In this document: positions 1 to 11,309 of the stretch, in pieces
Numbering within the stretch: position 1 is the stretch's first letter
Layout of the letters: each line of letters opens with the position of its first letter
Source of the DNA: Mangifera indica
Lineage: Eukaryota; Streptophyta; Magnoliopsida; Sapindales; Anacardiaceae
NCBI RefSeq assembly: GCF_011075055.1
Contig: NC_058149.1
Location: 13,646,449 to 13,710,448, forward strand
Reading direction: 5' to 3'
Length of the DNA: 64,000 bases
The notes under the pieces: generated by a model
Databases searched by the model: none
Told to the model about the DNA's origin: nothing
The model's input: the letters and a program-made list of their open reading frames with translations, nothing else
Program-made: the position numbers and the translations under genes

Positions 1-640
1 ACATTTTCAATAATGTAAACATTTTAAATAAATTTAAGTTAAATCTTAAAAAAGTTTTAAAAATTACAAATCATTCTCTGTATTTTTGTGGAACTCTAAT
101 ACCATGCTACTTCTTCACCCTATTTGTTCTGAAAATATTGTTATAGCCTCAAAAATTTATACTACGACATTTACATTTTCAATTTGTTTAATTTTTTTTC
201 AGAGGTGTAACTATAATTTTTTAAATTACTAATAAACATATTAAAATTATAAAAATTGCAAAAACATCCAACTTTTTTTTAAAATTTCCAAACCCTTTTG
301 AAAATTATTAAGAGCCCTAATATTTTAAAAAATTACCATTTACCCTAACACATATGATTATGGATACTCAAATCTAATTCTTATTAATTTGAAGTTATAT
401 AATAATTTAAAAAATTAAAATAATTTATGTCATCTAAGAGTAAAAAAATGTGCTTTTAAACCAATTTTTTGGTGGAAAAATGTGATTTACACAAAATTTT
501 AATTCCCACATAATTATCTTGAAAAATATCACTAACATTTATCATCTCACAAATAACACTAACATATATCATATTATTTTTTATATATTATATGATACTA
601 ATAATTTGTGTGTGTATGCAATACCTACAGCTGCGTCATA
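1..640. other. A+T-rich intergenic, no gene seen
   Basis: No ORF with coding character or recognisable family. The sequence is A/T homopolymer-rich. The last seven bases (634-640, CGTCATA) are repeated at 947-953 and form the left target-site copy of the adjoining MITE. Confidence 0.6.
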
Positions 641-945
641 TAGGACTAGATTCAAATTGAGTCAAACTTTCACATATAGCTAAGCTTGAGTTCGAGCTAG
701 TCAAACTCGTGAAAGCCAATCTCGAACTCGATTTGAATTCGATTCGACTCATTTTTCATTATTAAAACGATATCGTTTTAATACATATTGATTAAAATAA
801 CGTCGTTTTGTATCAAAATTTTTAATTGAAAATTTTAACGAGTAGCTCGAACTCGAGTTCAATCGAGCTCAGCTAAGACTGAGTCGTTTCGGATTCATTC
901 AAGTTGAGTTTGAGCTTGAACAGACTCAATTTGAATCCAACCTTA
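641..945. mobile_element. hAT-like MITE, copy 1 (305 bp)
   Basis: Non-coding element with inverted ends TAGGACTAGATTC (left) and TAAGGTTGGATTC (right end read on the minus strand). It is flanked by an 8-bp direct repeat with one mismatch (GCGTCATA at 633-640, ACGTCATA at 946-953). The middle carries AAACGATATCGTTT-like palindromes and CTCGAACTCGAG-like runs. A second copy of the same length, in opposite orientation, lies at 57872-58177. An 8-bp target duplication with TA-starting ends is typical of the hAT superfamily. The assignment is inferred; no transposase is present. Confidence 0.75.
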
Positions 946-1386
946 ACGTCATAAAAAACTAAATAATTCTCAGGGTTCAAAGGAAAATATGATACAAATA
1001 TGGACTCCTCAATTTTTTTTTTTCCTTTTTAAATGAAATTACTTTACTAACAAAGAAAAGTTGTCTGTGAAACTAGATCTAAGCTGGCAATACGAAGGAA
1101 GAAGAAGAGGTGACCAAGTACAAACAGGAGCGTATTCACATGCAATGGTACCTAGGGGAATTTAGAATCCGGGGTGACTGAATTATGAGCTTGGAATTCA
1201 AACTTAACAGCGGCTGAAAGATGAAAAATTATGTTTTATATATATATAGAGACTAACAGCTTCTAAATTTAAACAAAACCAAGTTGTCAGAATAAAAATC
1301 ATATTTAATCCTGTTTGCGGTGTAATAATAATACGAAAGCTCAGTCTCCAACAGTCAAACAAAACTTAAAAATTAAACTGAAACTG

Positions 1387-2104
1387 ATGCAAGTAATGAC
1401 AAGTCTACCTAAATTTAAGTTTGTTTGATTTAAAAAGTTAAAAGTTTTACTCAGTTTATTTAAAATTTTAATTAGAAATAAAAATAAAATTATTATTTAA
1501 TAAAAAAATTTTAAAAAATAAAGTTTTTATTGCTTTACCTCCCTCAATTTGAAATTTTATAGTTATCTTCCATCTAAAATTTAAAAAATCAATATTTTCT
1601 CTTTAAAATTGTAAATTGTCATTGGAGATGACAAATTTCGTTATCTTCAATTGCATTAACTCTTTCTGTTGATCAAATCTCAAATACCGACGAAACCGAT
1701 TTTCTCTAACGAAGATGAAATCGTCTTCGTTAGAATGTTTTTGTCTCAGATAAAAACAAAATCATCTTCGTCTAAGAAGAAAACACTTCGATGAAGACAA
1801 TTTTGTTAATCTTTAGAATTGGATCGACAATGAGAGCCAACATGACCATCTCTGGTGATGGTTTGCAAACCTTAAGAGAGAAATATTGATTTTTTAAACT
1901 TTAGATAAGGAAAATTGTGAGATTTTCATACTGAAGGGGTAATGTAATAAAACTCTTCTTTTTTATTTTTTTTATTAAATAACGATTTTACCCTTAACCT
2001 TAATAAAGATTTTAAATAGATGGGTGAGATGTTTAATTTTTTAAATTTCATGGGTATAACTTTGAAAATGCACCTAAACTTAGGTGGGACATAGTGATTT
2101 GGCC
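1387..2104. mobile_element. MULE-like non-autonomous element (degenerate left end)
   Basis: The right end (read on the minus strand) is GGCCAAATCACTATGTCCCACC, the same end type as the elements at 50920-51769 and 58513-58819. The left end is recognisable only from its inner part (CTACCTAAATTTAAG against CACCTAAGTTTAGG), so the left boundary is approximate. The interior holds repeated CTTCGT/ACGAAG words and no intact transposase. The 103-residue open frame on the minus strand at 1926-2237 runs across the element boundary and looks accidental. Confidence 0.5.
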
Positions 2105-3904
2105 TAATAACACATATTAAATTGGGTTTAGATCGCATATACCTTGACAACAATCGAACATTTATCTCTGAAGCTTTTGGAAGCGTCGAAGTGCGACCAC
2201 TACTTCCCACAGGGGCAGCTTGAATGCCCTTAAGCACAAGAGAAAGAATTCAAATCTTCCTAACTACTTATCAAGATTAACTTTTTACTTATGACTTAAT
2301 ATAAATAATTAAATCACTTAATTATATAATAATATATAAATTATCTTTTATATATATAATATTGATCTATCTTTAATATAACTTGCAACTCTCTTAAATA
2401 CCCCACCATGTCAAAGAAGAACATGGATTTGAATCCGAAATTTCCTTTTTAGTGATTCAACCACATATTATGCAACTCCAAATCAGTGATTCCTAAAGCA
2501 AATACCAATGACTTAGAAAGAAAACCCAATTAATGAACCCACTCATTACACTGAACAAATCAAAGTTTTGAGTTCAAATAGTGGTTAAGAGCATGTGATG
2601 GCTGAGGCTTTTTGTGTACCGAAGTAGGTCTATTGTCATTTCAGGGCCTTGTGCCTTACAGACAAGCTAAATTTTTTACATGTGGTCTTGTGTTTTGATT
2701 GTGTCACCAGTGTTTAATTCGGGACCACCAGCGGTCTCCTCAACTTCTCAACTTTATTGTGTCAGATTCCTCGTGTAAAGTCGCTAGATTTTGAATTGTT
2801 TGAATCTTGACAACTTAACATACAGAGGTACTCAAAGTTCAAGTCACATATTTTAAGTATATTGTTCTCCAAGAAGTATAAATTCTTGTTCAACTACATC
2901 AAAATTGTATGAGTGAAATCCCTTCAAAAAGCTCAATTTACTAACTATAAGCTCTCTCCCACACATCAAATCAGTCTAATGAAAAAGAAGTAACAATACA
3001 ATGTCACTGTTCTCCCTTTTTTTTTTTTTAACCATGCATATTGGTGAGAAATGAAGCAGCAGCATAATTTTCTTGCTTTTTCAAATGAAGAAGATGACCT
3101 TACAAGTATGATCACACTAAGGAATGTAATGTAACCTACCAAAAAAACAGAAAAGGAATGCATGACACAAGCAGTGGAATTTTGGACTGCTGCAGAATAA
3201 AGGTCTTTTTTTGCACTGAAATGAAATAGAGGTCCTTCCTCTTGGAATGTTTTTGTTCTGAAATGAAAATTTCGGCTCACCATCTAGGAGGGAGTAATAA
3301 ACAACACAGCCTACCAGAGAAATGCCACTTGTAAAATCCTATTTCACCCTCTGGCACGTCATTCATATATACTATTCATTGCTCAGACAAGGACCTTCAG
3401 AAAAGGAGGCGGCCCACATAATCTTAAAGGACAACAGCTCTAACACTAATCCAAAAATGACAATTAATAAAAGTTATTGACGATAGTTTATATCAATATT
3501 TCAGACAACAGATTGATATTCTGTATTGAGATTGGGTTTCTAGGCCGAACACTTGGCCCAAACTTATTTATTGACAGGGTTATGATAGAGCTATTGTCTA
3601 GGATGTGTTCTCTCAGTGTTGATATATTTTCAATTTCCTCTATTTTGAATTTTCAATCTGCTGTTGAAGAGATGAAATGGGCACATATCTAGCAAACAAA
3701 TGTTATACAAACAGTTTTGCTATATTTATACATCATTTATAACTCCTATCATGTATTACAATGAGAAGTACAGCATGCAAATTATCAGTTAACTAATGAT
3801 AAATCCACATGAATATACAAGCATTATTCTTACAAGTTTGAATTGGTTGCGAGGAGTCCTTGATGTGAGCAGATGTTGGACAAAGTGTACTTCTTATCTC
3901 TTTA
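2105..3904. other. Intergenic, 3' flank of the PnsB3 gene
   Basis: 1.8 kb with no convincing coding exon. The open frames here (for example minus 2966-3283 and plus 3477-3692) show no family signature or codon structure. The last few hundred bases before 3905 should contain the 3' UTR of the minus-strand PnsB3 gene. No poly(A) signal can be placed with certainty. Confidence 0.5.
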
Positions 3905-5606
3905 TCACTTCTTCCACTGGGGTATCCTCTGAACTACAACCTTAAAACAACAATAAGGTAAAAAATTAAAGAGATTAGATTTATTTATCACTAAATTGAT
4001 GAGAGAGTTTTTCCAGATGCTTTAACAGTAATCCTGAAAGAATTCCTACCAGAAGATCAGATACTGTTTCTCTTTCAGTTTATCACACTAGAACTTTATA
4101 TATATATCTATACATCTGCTTTTCCACCTTGTAAGGCTTGTGAGGCAAGTATAGAACAGGTACAGTACCTGTGTTCTCACGCCTTTTATATGATAGTAGA
4201 TTAAAGTCATAAAATAATATCTCATGCTGCATAGGTTAAATTGAAATAAAAAAACGCTTTTTAGTTTCAAAACCAAGCCATTGGTGCAAGATCATTTCTT
4301 TTATTCTGTTTGGGGAGGAAATAAATGATGAACCAGAACTCTCTCATTCAAAGGTCAAAGGGCCAAGGCATCAATCCTGCAAAAATGATATTATGAAGTC
4401 TATGATAGAACTTGTGGAGTGGCATGCCACTCTCTCGTTTGTTTCAAGAATAACTATTAAATGAGACCAATGATGCCGTATTTACTATGCTGGACTTAGA
4501 ACTCCATACCTAGTATAGATGCTAAACGTTGCATAATTAGATGCAGAGTGAAGCAAAATAAATTTTTACCTTGCCAGAGTTTTCTTTATTTCCCACAATA
4601 GTTTGACAAGCTAGTCTCCAAGATTCAGGCTTCTGTGCATTATAACCATAGTTAACTACAACCCAACTTTTCAACATAAATTTCGACTTACAGATGTCAT
4701 CATATGAAAACAGAATACGCCTACACAACAACACAAATGTAAATCACATTGCCTTCACCAATCAGGACACCAAGACTTCTTTATGTTCTACAAAGTACCA
4801 ACCTTGAGCCTCTCTATATAAAGAATTTAAGAGAAAAAAGACTTGCCTTTTTCAGATGGCGGAGTTCAGTATTTGTTCTCTCATTCAAAAGATCTTTCCC
4901 ATCAATAATCTGCTAAACATGAATAAATTAACTTTGTCCATCTAATTACACCAAATAAATACCATTTTTTTAATATTCATTTAACTTCAAAATCAATGAT
5001 ACCTCCACAATGCAAGTTCCACAGTTTCCACCACCTCCACAGTTCATCACTTTCCCCTAATGAACACACAAATCAGCACCATTTTCAAACCAGCAGTCAA
5101 TAAAATATAGAGACTATTCATTCTTAAGGAATAATACGACACCGTATTTCAAAAAAAGGACTGTGTTTTATATCTAAAGCGTAACTTACATACGTGGCGT
5201 AAAGCTCAATCTTGTTATCCAACATGATGTTCCTCAACAGCTTCTCTCCACTTATCGCTTTAGCTATGTCCACCGGATAGGATCCATCACTTCCCGCTTT
5301 CGGCTGTCATTAAAAATATAAGAATACAAAGTCTCACATTTACAACGATAATTTGACACAATAAGTAATGAATTGGAAATTGTTTATAATAACATCTTTT
5401 CTATATTTATTTATGAGTACTGATTTGAGTGCACATACACCAATGAATTCAAGCTCGATTTCAGGCTTTTCCGGTGAGTTCACGGCAAATGACACAGAAT
5501 TGGCTCTCCTTTTCGTCGTAAAAGTAGGCGTAGTGTTGCCTCTCAAGTAAAATTCTGGTGGCTGTTGAGATACTGACATGGCGGTGAAGTTGAGAAGGGA
5601 CGCCAT
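3905..5606 (-). CDS. PnsB3: Photosynthetic NDH subunit of subcomplex B 3 (PnsB3/NDF4), 2Fe-2S ferredoxin-like
   Basis: Six exons on the minus strand: 5606-5439, 5303-5190, 5056-5003, 4909-4847, 4632-4570, 3940-3905. All are phase 0, giving 165 residues. The first ~45 residues are Ser/Thr/Arg-rich and resemble a chloroplast transit peptide. The core has the motif NCGGGGNCGTC with Cys at about 100, 106 and 109, and a fourth Cys in RLACQ at about 142, as expected for a plant-type 2Fe-2S site. The C-terminus reads GKVVVQRIPQWKK, its last 12 codons (with stop) being a separate 36-nt exon after a 629-bp intron. By family, PnsB3 is a nuclear-encoded subunit of the chloroplast NADH dehydrogenase-like complex acting in cyclic electron flow. 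Intron 4 begins with GC (4846-4845, AAG|GCAAGT) instead of GT. The gene is divergent from the PPR gene, with 136 bp between start codons. Confidence 0.88.
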
Positions 5607-5742
5607 TCGTAATTCCGTGATATTTCTTTTTTTTTTTTTTTCAACCGATGGTCATGGTCCGGTTATATCCTTCTATTCTATAGGATTCTGTGAAGGGTAA
5701 ATTGGGAATTTTAATGGGAAAGCTAAGCGTTTAATCGAAAAT
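5607..5742. promoter_or_regulatory. Short divergent intergenic region between PnsB3 and a PPR gene
   Basis: Only 136 bp separate the two start codons, so both 5' leaders and both core promoters must fit here or overlap the neighbouring exon. It contains a T-run (about 5626-5641) and no clear TATA box. That it acts as a bidirectional promoter is inferred from geometry alone. Confidence 0.55.
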
Positions 5743-7575
5743 TTGGAACTTTTTCCGTACAACGAAATGAACGCTTACTTCCACTTCCACATACGCCGCA
5801 GGCGGACCCTCCGCGCTCTACAAGCACCGTTTCGCAGGAATTTCTCCGGCCATTCATGGCGGTCCATTCCGGAACACGCTCTCGTCATGTGCCCTGCTCC
5901 TCCACCTCCATCATATTCACAGCAGCTTTGTCCGTCCACTCAACCGCACCCTATTCCAACCCAAAATTTCTCGCAAACCAACTTCTCTATCATATCCAGT
6001 TTCCTGAGAAACCCTAACATTTCTTCCGGTTCGGATCTCCATTCCGAATTAAACCGGACTGGCATCGAACCGGATTCAGGCTTGGTACAAGCTGTATTTG
6101 AACATTTCGACTCCTCTCCTAAGTTGTTGCACACTTTGTTTCTCTGGGCCGAGACCAAACCTGGGTTTAAATCCTCTGTGACGCTGTTTAATTCGATGAT
6201 TAACGTTCTTGCTAAAGCGCGAGAGTTTGATTCTGCCTGGTGTATGGTGCTTGATAAGATTGGCGAGGATGACGGCTCTGGATTTGTTTCTAAAGAAACT
6301 TTTGCAGTTTTAATCAGACGCTACGCTAGAGCAGGTATGCCTCAAGCTGCAATTCGGACGTTTGAATTTGGTAGCAACTTAGACCTAATTAATAATTCTG
6401 ATTCGGCAACGAGTTTTTTTGAAATTTTATTGGATTCCCTTTGTAAAGAAGGGCATGTTAAGGTAGCTTCAGAATATGTATATCAGAAAAAAAAACTGGA
6501 TACGGGTTGGGTTCCATCAATTCGGATTTATAATGTATTATTAAATGGCTGGTTTCGTTCAAGAAGGCTGAAGCACGCTGAGAGGCTTTGGTTGGGAATG
6601 CAAAAGGAGAATGTGAAACCAAGTGTTGTAACATATGGTACTCTTGTTGAAGGATATTGTCAGATGCGTCGAGTTGAGAGGGCAATTGAGTTGGTAAAAG
6701 AAATGAGGAGCCAAGGAATTGAGCCCAATCCAATAGTGTATAATCCAATTATAGATGGATTAGCTGAAGCACGAAGATTTGATGAGGCATTAGGGATGAT
6801 GGAACGGTTTTTAATTTGTGAAGAAGGCCCCACTATGTCCACTTACAATTCTTTGGTGAAGGGTTATTGCAAGGCAGGTGATCTTGCAGGGGCTAGTAAA
6901 ATCCTTAAGATGATGATTAACAGGGGTTTTGTGCCCAGCCCCACAACCTATAATTATTTTTTTAGGTACTTTACAAAATTCAGGAAAATTGAGGAGGCAA
7001 TGAACCTTTATACCAAGATGATTTCTACTGGATACATCCCAGACCGGCTTACTTATCATCTTCTGTTGAAGATGTTGTGCGAGGAGGAGAGACTGGACTT
7101 GGCAGTTCAAATTAACAAGGAAATGAAATCTAGAGGATACGATGCAGACTTGGCTACTAGCACCATGTTAATTCATTTGCTTCTCAAAATGTACAAGTTT
7201 GAAGAGGCTTTTGCTGAGTTTGAAGATATGATACGCCGGGGAACTATTCCTCAGTACCTTACTTTCCAGAGAATGAATGATGAATTTAAGAGACGAGGTA
7301 TGTCTGACATGGTACAGAAACTATGCAATTTGATGTCTTCTGTCCCTTATTCAACAGGGTTGCCAAATACGTACAGTGAAGATAGAAATGCTTCCCGTGC
7401 TGCTGCCCTTGCAAGGAGAACATCTATAATGCGAAGAGCTGAAGCAATGTCTGATTTGCTAAAGACTTGTAGAGATCCAAGAGAAATTGTAAAGCATAGA
7501 AGTTCACTTGAGACTGCTGTATCAAGTGCAAACCAATTGATGGATGATATGAAGAAAAGATTGAAGCTGATGTGA
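5743..7575 (+). CDS. P-class pentatricopeptide repeat protein, At5g11310-like, mitochondrial
   Basis: Intronless 610-codon frame ending TGA at 7573-7575. The N-terminus (to about residue 45) is rich in Arg and lacks acidic residues apart from an initial Glu, Asn and Glu, consistent with a mitochondrial presequence. A second in-frame Met (residue 9, 5767) is an equally good start. From about residue 145 to 560 there are roughly ten 35-residue helical hairpins of P type, with signature ends such as PSVVTYGTLVEGYC and PTMSTYNSLVKGYCKAG. No E, DYW or SMR domain follows; the tail is Arg/Lys-rich. P-class PPR proteins bind single-stranded organellar RNA base by base to direct processing, stability or splicing. 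The N-terminal block LRNPNISSGSDLHSELNRTG and overall length suggest the Arabidopsis At5g11310 family, which neighbours YUC4 there. The target RNA cannot be read from the sequence. Confidence 0.88.
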   Translation: MELFPYNEMNAYFHFHIRRRRTLRALQAPFRRNFSGHSWRSIPEHALVMCPAPPPPSYSQQLCPSTQPHPIPTQNFSQTNFSIISSFLRNPNISSGSDLHSELNRTGIEPDSGLVQAVFEHFDSSPKLLHTLFLWAETKPGFKSSVTLFNSMINVLAKAREFDSAWCMVLDKIGEDDGSGFVSKETFAVLIRRYARAGMPQAAIRTFEFGSNLDLINNSDSATSFFEILLDSLCKEGHVKVASEYVYQKKKLDTGWVPSIRIYNVLLNGWFRSRRLKHAERLWLGMQKENVKPSVVTYGTLVEGYCQMRRVERAIELVKEMRSQGIEPNPIVYNPIIDGLAEARRFDEALGMMERFLICEEGPTMSTYNSLVKGYCKAGDLAGASKILKMMINRGFVPSPTTYNYFFRYFTKFRKIEEAMNLYTKMISTGYIPDRLTYHLLLKMLCEEERLDLAVQINKEMKSRGYDADLATSTMLIHLLLKMYKFEEAFAEFEDMIRRGTIPQYLTFQRMNDEFKRRGMSDMVQKLCNLMSSVPYSTGLPNTYSEDRNASRAAALARRTSIMRRAEAMSDLLKTCRDPREIVKHRSSLETAVSSANQLMDDMKKRLKLM

Positions 7576-8018
7576 AGCCATTACTAGTGAAATAATAGTT
7601 TATTGCATTCGTGTTGGAGATTCTTGCTCTCAGTTCAGAAATATTTTAAGAATCTGTTTGGGAGTAATTCAAGTTTGTGAATTGGTAGTGCAGTAGTGCT
7701 TAAAACGATAAACAATTTCCAATTACTCAGTGTGCAGCAATCTGATGGAAGTTATTAAGGAAAAAGTGTCCAAATACAAATGCATTTGCAGTTGTAAACC
7801 AAGTTCTGGTATGCAAATAAAGATTTATTTGAAGCTGATTTGTGGAGGTTTACGGATCTGAAATGGGCTTGTAGAAGTTCTTGAGCCATCTCTACCCTGA
7901 TTCCCTCAATCTCTAAATATCTGTAAACAGTTTATAGGAATTGGGCTCTGGAATCTATAGAGTCCGTAACTGATAGCTCTTGATAAACATTTATTAATTA
8001 ATTGCTTGCAGTTCCCAG

Positions 8019-8376
8019 GTAACTTACCCACCTGCAATTGTTCTATTTTTTTTTTTTCTCTTGATTATTGATTTTTTATTCATATCTGCATATTTGTTCT
8101 GTGGGATGGCATTCAAATTAATTGCTTTAAGTATCTTTAATTTAAAAAAAAAAAAGAAAAAGAAAAATAAATTGCTATATCTTCCGAAATATCAATAGGT
8201 AAGCAAAAAGTTCTAGCAAAAAATTTTTGGAGTCCTTTGTTAGCAGGTTGGGTTAACTATTATATGTGTGCTCAAACATGAATTAGCAAAGTTGGGTCAA
8301 TTGTTTTCTTTATGCCTGGTGTAATTATTCTTCTTCACTTAATGTTTTAGGCCAATTCTGCTTGTTTGTCTTGCAG
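8019..8376 (+). other. Candidate 3'-UTR intron of the first PPR gene
   Basis: A donor CCCAG|GTAACTTA at 8018/8019 and an acceptor TTGTCTTGCAG at 8376 frame a 358-bp T-rich segment 440 bp after the stop codon. Spliced 3' UTRs are common in plant PPR genes. There is no expression evidence here, so this is only a splice-site reading. Confidence 0.35.
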
Positions 8377-9741
8377 CCGGGATGTGTGAGGAAAGAAATT
8401 CCACCGGGAAAAGTTGAGCAACAATCCCTGTTTGCTTGTTGGGTGCTCTGTTGTCTTTCAATTTCTCGGTAGCAAATTTTAAAGTCTATAATTCAATTTC
8501 GTCATCTTTGCCAAACATAACAGAGAGCCTTTGTTTTATTGTCAGGAATTTTTCTTTGTGAATCAGATGCTCTGGTTTTTGAAAACTGATGATTTTGCTT
8601 CATCAGCTCTGTCTGGACCACCCTTCAGTGTCTTCACTACTTCCCGACAGCATACCTCACCTTTAGTTGAGCCATGTCCCTTAAGATCTGTTAGGATTAT
8701 AATAATTTACATACTAGTGTATAAAGTTGTACTGGAAGATGTCTAGTGAATTATGTTTGGAGGTCTGAAAATTTTGAAAGGCATGTGACCTGAATTTGCA
8801 TCTATTTCTGCAATACAAAATGCATTTTGTTTATATCACGCTTGGATTATGTCTTTACTCTCATTTTTAAAGGTACTGACTTAATTAATGCTGGTATTCA
8901 TAAATGGAGTTGAGTATCCACATGGGGAATATTTGAAGGGTGTAAGAAACACCAACCCATCGCCCATCATGTAATCTGTGCCTCTTATTTAATATGTGAT
9001 TGCATATTATTGGTGGGGTCTTTCTGATTTCTGATAAATAACCTAGGAATGTTATGTGTACTTAGCTTCGAATTCCCAATTAGATATTTTAATGTTATTT
9101 TGCCGTTAATTGAAACTTAATTAACCATATAATTTAACATCATTTAAATATCAAATTAGATACGCAAAATTAGGTGTATATAGTTTTATTAATCTTTGAC
9201 TTGAATTTGGCACATTCAATTTAAGTATCAAACAGCTTAGTATCAAATCTGGGCCAGTTAAAAATGTTGAAGTTAGATTCTCGTCCAAGACAATATGAGA
9301 ACCTGGAAGAAAACGTAAAAAAGGCAAATGGAAATGTTAAAGCAAATGATGCGGTATGTTGAAGTGGTAAAAGAAAGAGAGCAACAAGGACAATTTGGTA
9401 AGAAAATATATAAGGTGGATTACACGAAAGCCAAGGTGGGAATTGGAGGGCATTGGCAATGGTGGTGGTGGAAGCGTCAACAAGTGAAATGTACTTCCTA
9501 CTTAGAATCAATTCTCCCTCTCTCCCTTGCTGTCACTAAAACCCATTGATGTCTTCATTCTCCACTCATGTTTTCCGCATTCTACCTTTTTTTTTTATTA
9601 AAATAGGTTTTAGATCTCTTCTGTTTAGGGTTAGTATCGAGGTGCGCTGAGTGTAAACAAGAGAACTCAGTCTGATTCAAATTTTGAATAAAGCACAAAT
9701 TAGTGAATAGTAATTTGGGTCTTAGAAAATATATAACAATA
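8377..9741. other. Intergenic, possible distal 3'-UTR exon then no gene seen
   Basis: 8377-8480 may be the distal untranslated exon joined by the candidate intron before it. The 71-codon open frame at 8531-8746 and those near 9220-9550 have no family signature. A+T content rises toward 9600. Confidence 0.4.
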
Positions 9742-10163
9742 TTTAGATGTCATTTGGGTCTTAGAAAATTAAGACTATTTTAATAATTTATTTTTTATTA
9801 TTTATATTATTTTATTTGATTTATTAATAATAAAAAATTATAATAATATAAATAATAATATATAATATAAATAGTAATTTAATTTAAAATATTATTAAGA
9901 TAATTTTGATTTTATTATAATTATATATTTATTTATTAATTTAAAAAAAATCTTATTTAAAATTAATATAACAAATAATTTAAAAAATAATTTAAAATAA
10001 TTATATCTAATGATATTTAAATAAAATAATTTATTAATATTTTTTTATTATATCTAACTATACATAATAATTTTTTATATATAATAATTTTTTAAATAAT
10101 TTATCTTTAAAGTAATCTTTTAATTTTGAAAATAAAATATTTTCCAAACCAAACACCCCCTTA
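9742..10163. mobile_element. Possible A+T-rich MITE
   Basis: About 420 bp, almost entirely A/T. The inside-facing ends are GTCATTTGGGTCTTAGAAAAT on the left and GGTGTTTGGTTTGGAAAAT on the right (minus strand), an imperfect inverted match. The left end is also partly duplicated just upstream (TTTGGGTCTTAGAAAAT near 9716-9732). No clean target duplication was found. Confidence 0.35.
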
Positions 10164-10980
10164 AGGGTAGACAATCAAGTTTAATTAGTATAAAAAATCA
10201 GATCTACTTAGTTTAAGTAAATTTGAATTTATTTAATTTGAATTTGAATCATAAGAATTCTAGTTAGAGGACCTTGATTTGGTCCAGCTTGCGAGTTAGG
10301 AGATGATTTAATATGATTCAAATTTGTCTCATAATTGATTCAAATTATATCAAATAATTATCAAAACGATATCATTTAATTATTGAATTACGAATATGAG
10401 TTATGAATTTGAATTAAACTTTAATTGATAATTTTTTATTAAAATCAAATTTAAATTATTTTTAATTTTAATTTATTAAATTTAAAATTAAATTATTTTT
10501 ATTCAAGTTAAACTTAGGTAAGGAGAGTTCAAGGTTTGATTTGTTTCATATTTATACAAAGGAGGAAGAATCAAATAGATGTGAGTTCCAAAGTGAGACA
10601 TCAATCTTAACCGAGTTTGAATTCAATAAACTAAAAATATTTCCACTTAAATTCTACTCAGATCAAATTCATCCATTTGTTATACACAAAAATCTAGATA
10701 ATTTCCCATAAATTTGTCAAATATTAATTGTTTTCCACGTGCTTTCCCTGAAGGAAGAAGTGTGGCGCGGCCTAATTAATTACTTTTTGAGCAATCAGGT
10801 GAAAAATACAATTAGTTCTTCTATTTTCTTACCTCCTCGTATGTTAATTTCACTTTGTGTCTGAATTTCTCCCCTTTTCTCTCTCTTTCCAAGAAGACAA
10901 CAAAAACACACTTATTCTTTCTCAGGAATTAAAAAAAAAAAGGAAAAACACAACACCCAGAAAACGCACGGACAGATACA
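10164..10980. promoter_or_regulatory. Distal upstream region of TIFY8, with G-box
   Basis: To about 10690 this is low-complexity GAATTTGAAT-type repeat debris. A palindromic G-box core CACGTG lies at 10736-10741 (context TTTTCCACGTGCTTTCC), about 560 bp before the TIFY8 start. Such cores are bound by bHLH and bZIP factors; whether this one is used is unknown. Confidence 0.35.
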
Positions 10981-10984
10981 CAGA

Positions 10985-11151
10985 CAGAGAGAGAGAGAGA
11001 GAGTAAAAAAATAAAATTAAAAATTAAAAAAACAGAAAAAGTGGCCCATTAAATTGAACAAACTACACACAACACAACAACACGACTGAGAAAGAACCTT
11101 TTGCTTTTTAATGCTCTCTTCTCTCTCTCTCTCTCTTCCTCTTCTTGATTC
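10985..11151. repeat. (GA)n and (CT)n microsatellites in the TIFY8 leader/promoter
   Basis: GA run at 10985-11003 and a CT-rich run at about 11112-11151 (CTCTCTTCTCTCTCTCTC type). CT-rich tracts near transcription starts (Y patches, GAGA-type sites) are common in plant promoters, so the transcription start is probably near here. Confidence 0.6.
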
Positions 11152-11231
11152 TCTCCTTTATCAAAAATCGTGCTCTCTTTTCTTCGCTGTGTTTTGTTCT
11201 GAGATGTGAAGAGAGAGAAAGTTTATAAGCT

Positions 11232-11309
11232 ATGAAGCAGCTGCTGCTGAATGAAGGGGTACTTGTTGGAATGATGATGATGATGATGATGTTGAAGAAA
11301 TGGCGGTAG
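11232..11309 (+). CDS. Upstream ORF overlapping the TIFY8 start codon (25 aa)
   Basis: ATG at 11232 opens a 25-codon frame (MKQLLLNEGVLVG, then seven Met encoded by an ATG repeat, then MLKKWR region) ending TAG at 11307-11309. It overlaps the first TIFY8 ATG (11300) in another frame by 10 nt. If the transcript includes it, a scanning ribosome starting here would bypass 11300, and the next in-frame TIFY8 ATGs (11315 and 11321) lie only 6 and 12 nt past its stop. The leader start is not proven, so translation is inferred. Confidence 0.45.
   Translation: MKQLLLNEGVLVGMMMMMMMLKKWR

Noticed and set aside
2230..2460. TTCAAATC-type words suggesting a tRNA T-arm
   Set aside because: No matching acceptor stem, anticodon arm or A-box; such words are part of the repeat debris here.
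8531..8746. 71-codon plus-strand frame
   Set aside because: No family signature and no splice partners; lies in the presumed 3' flank of the PPR gene.
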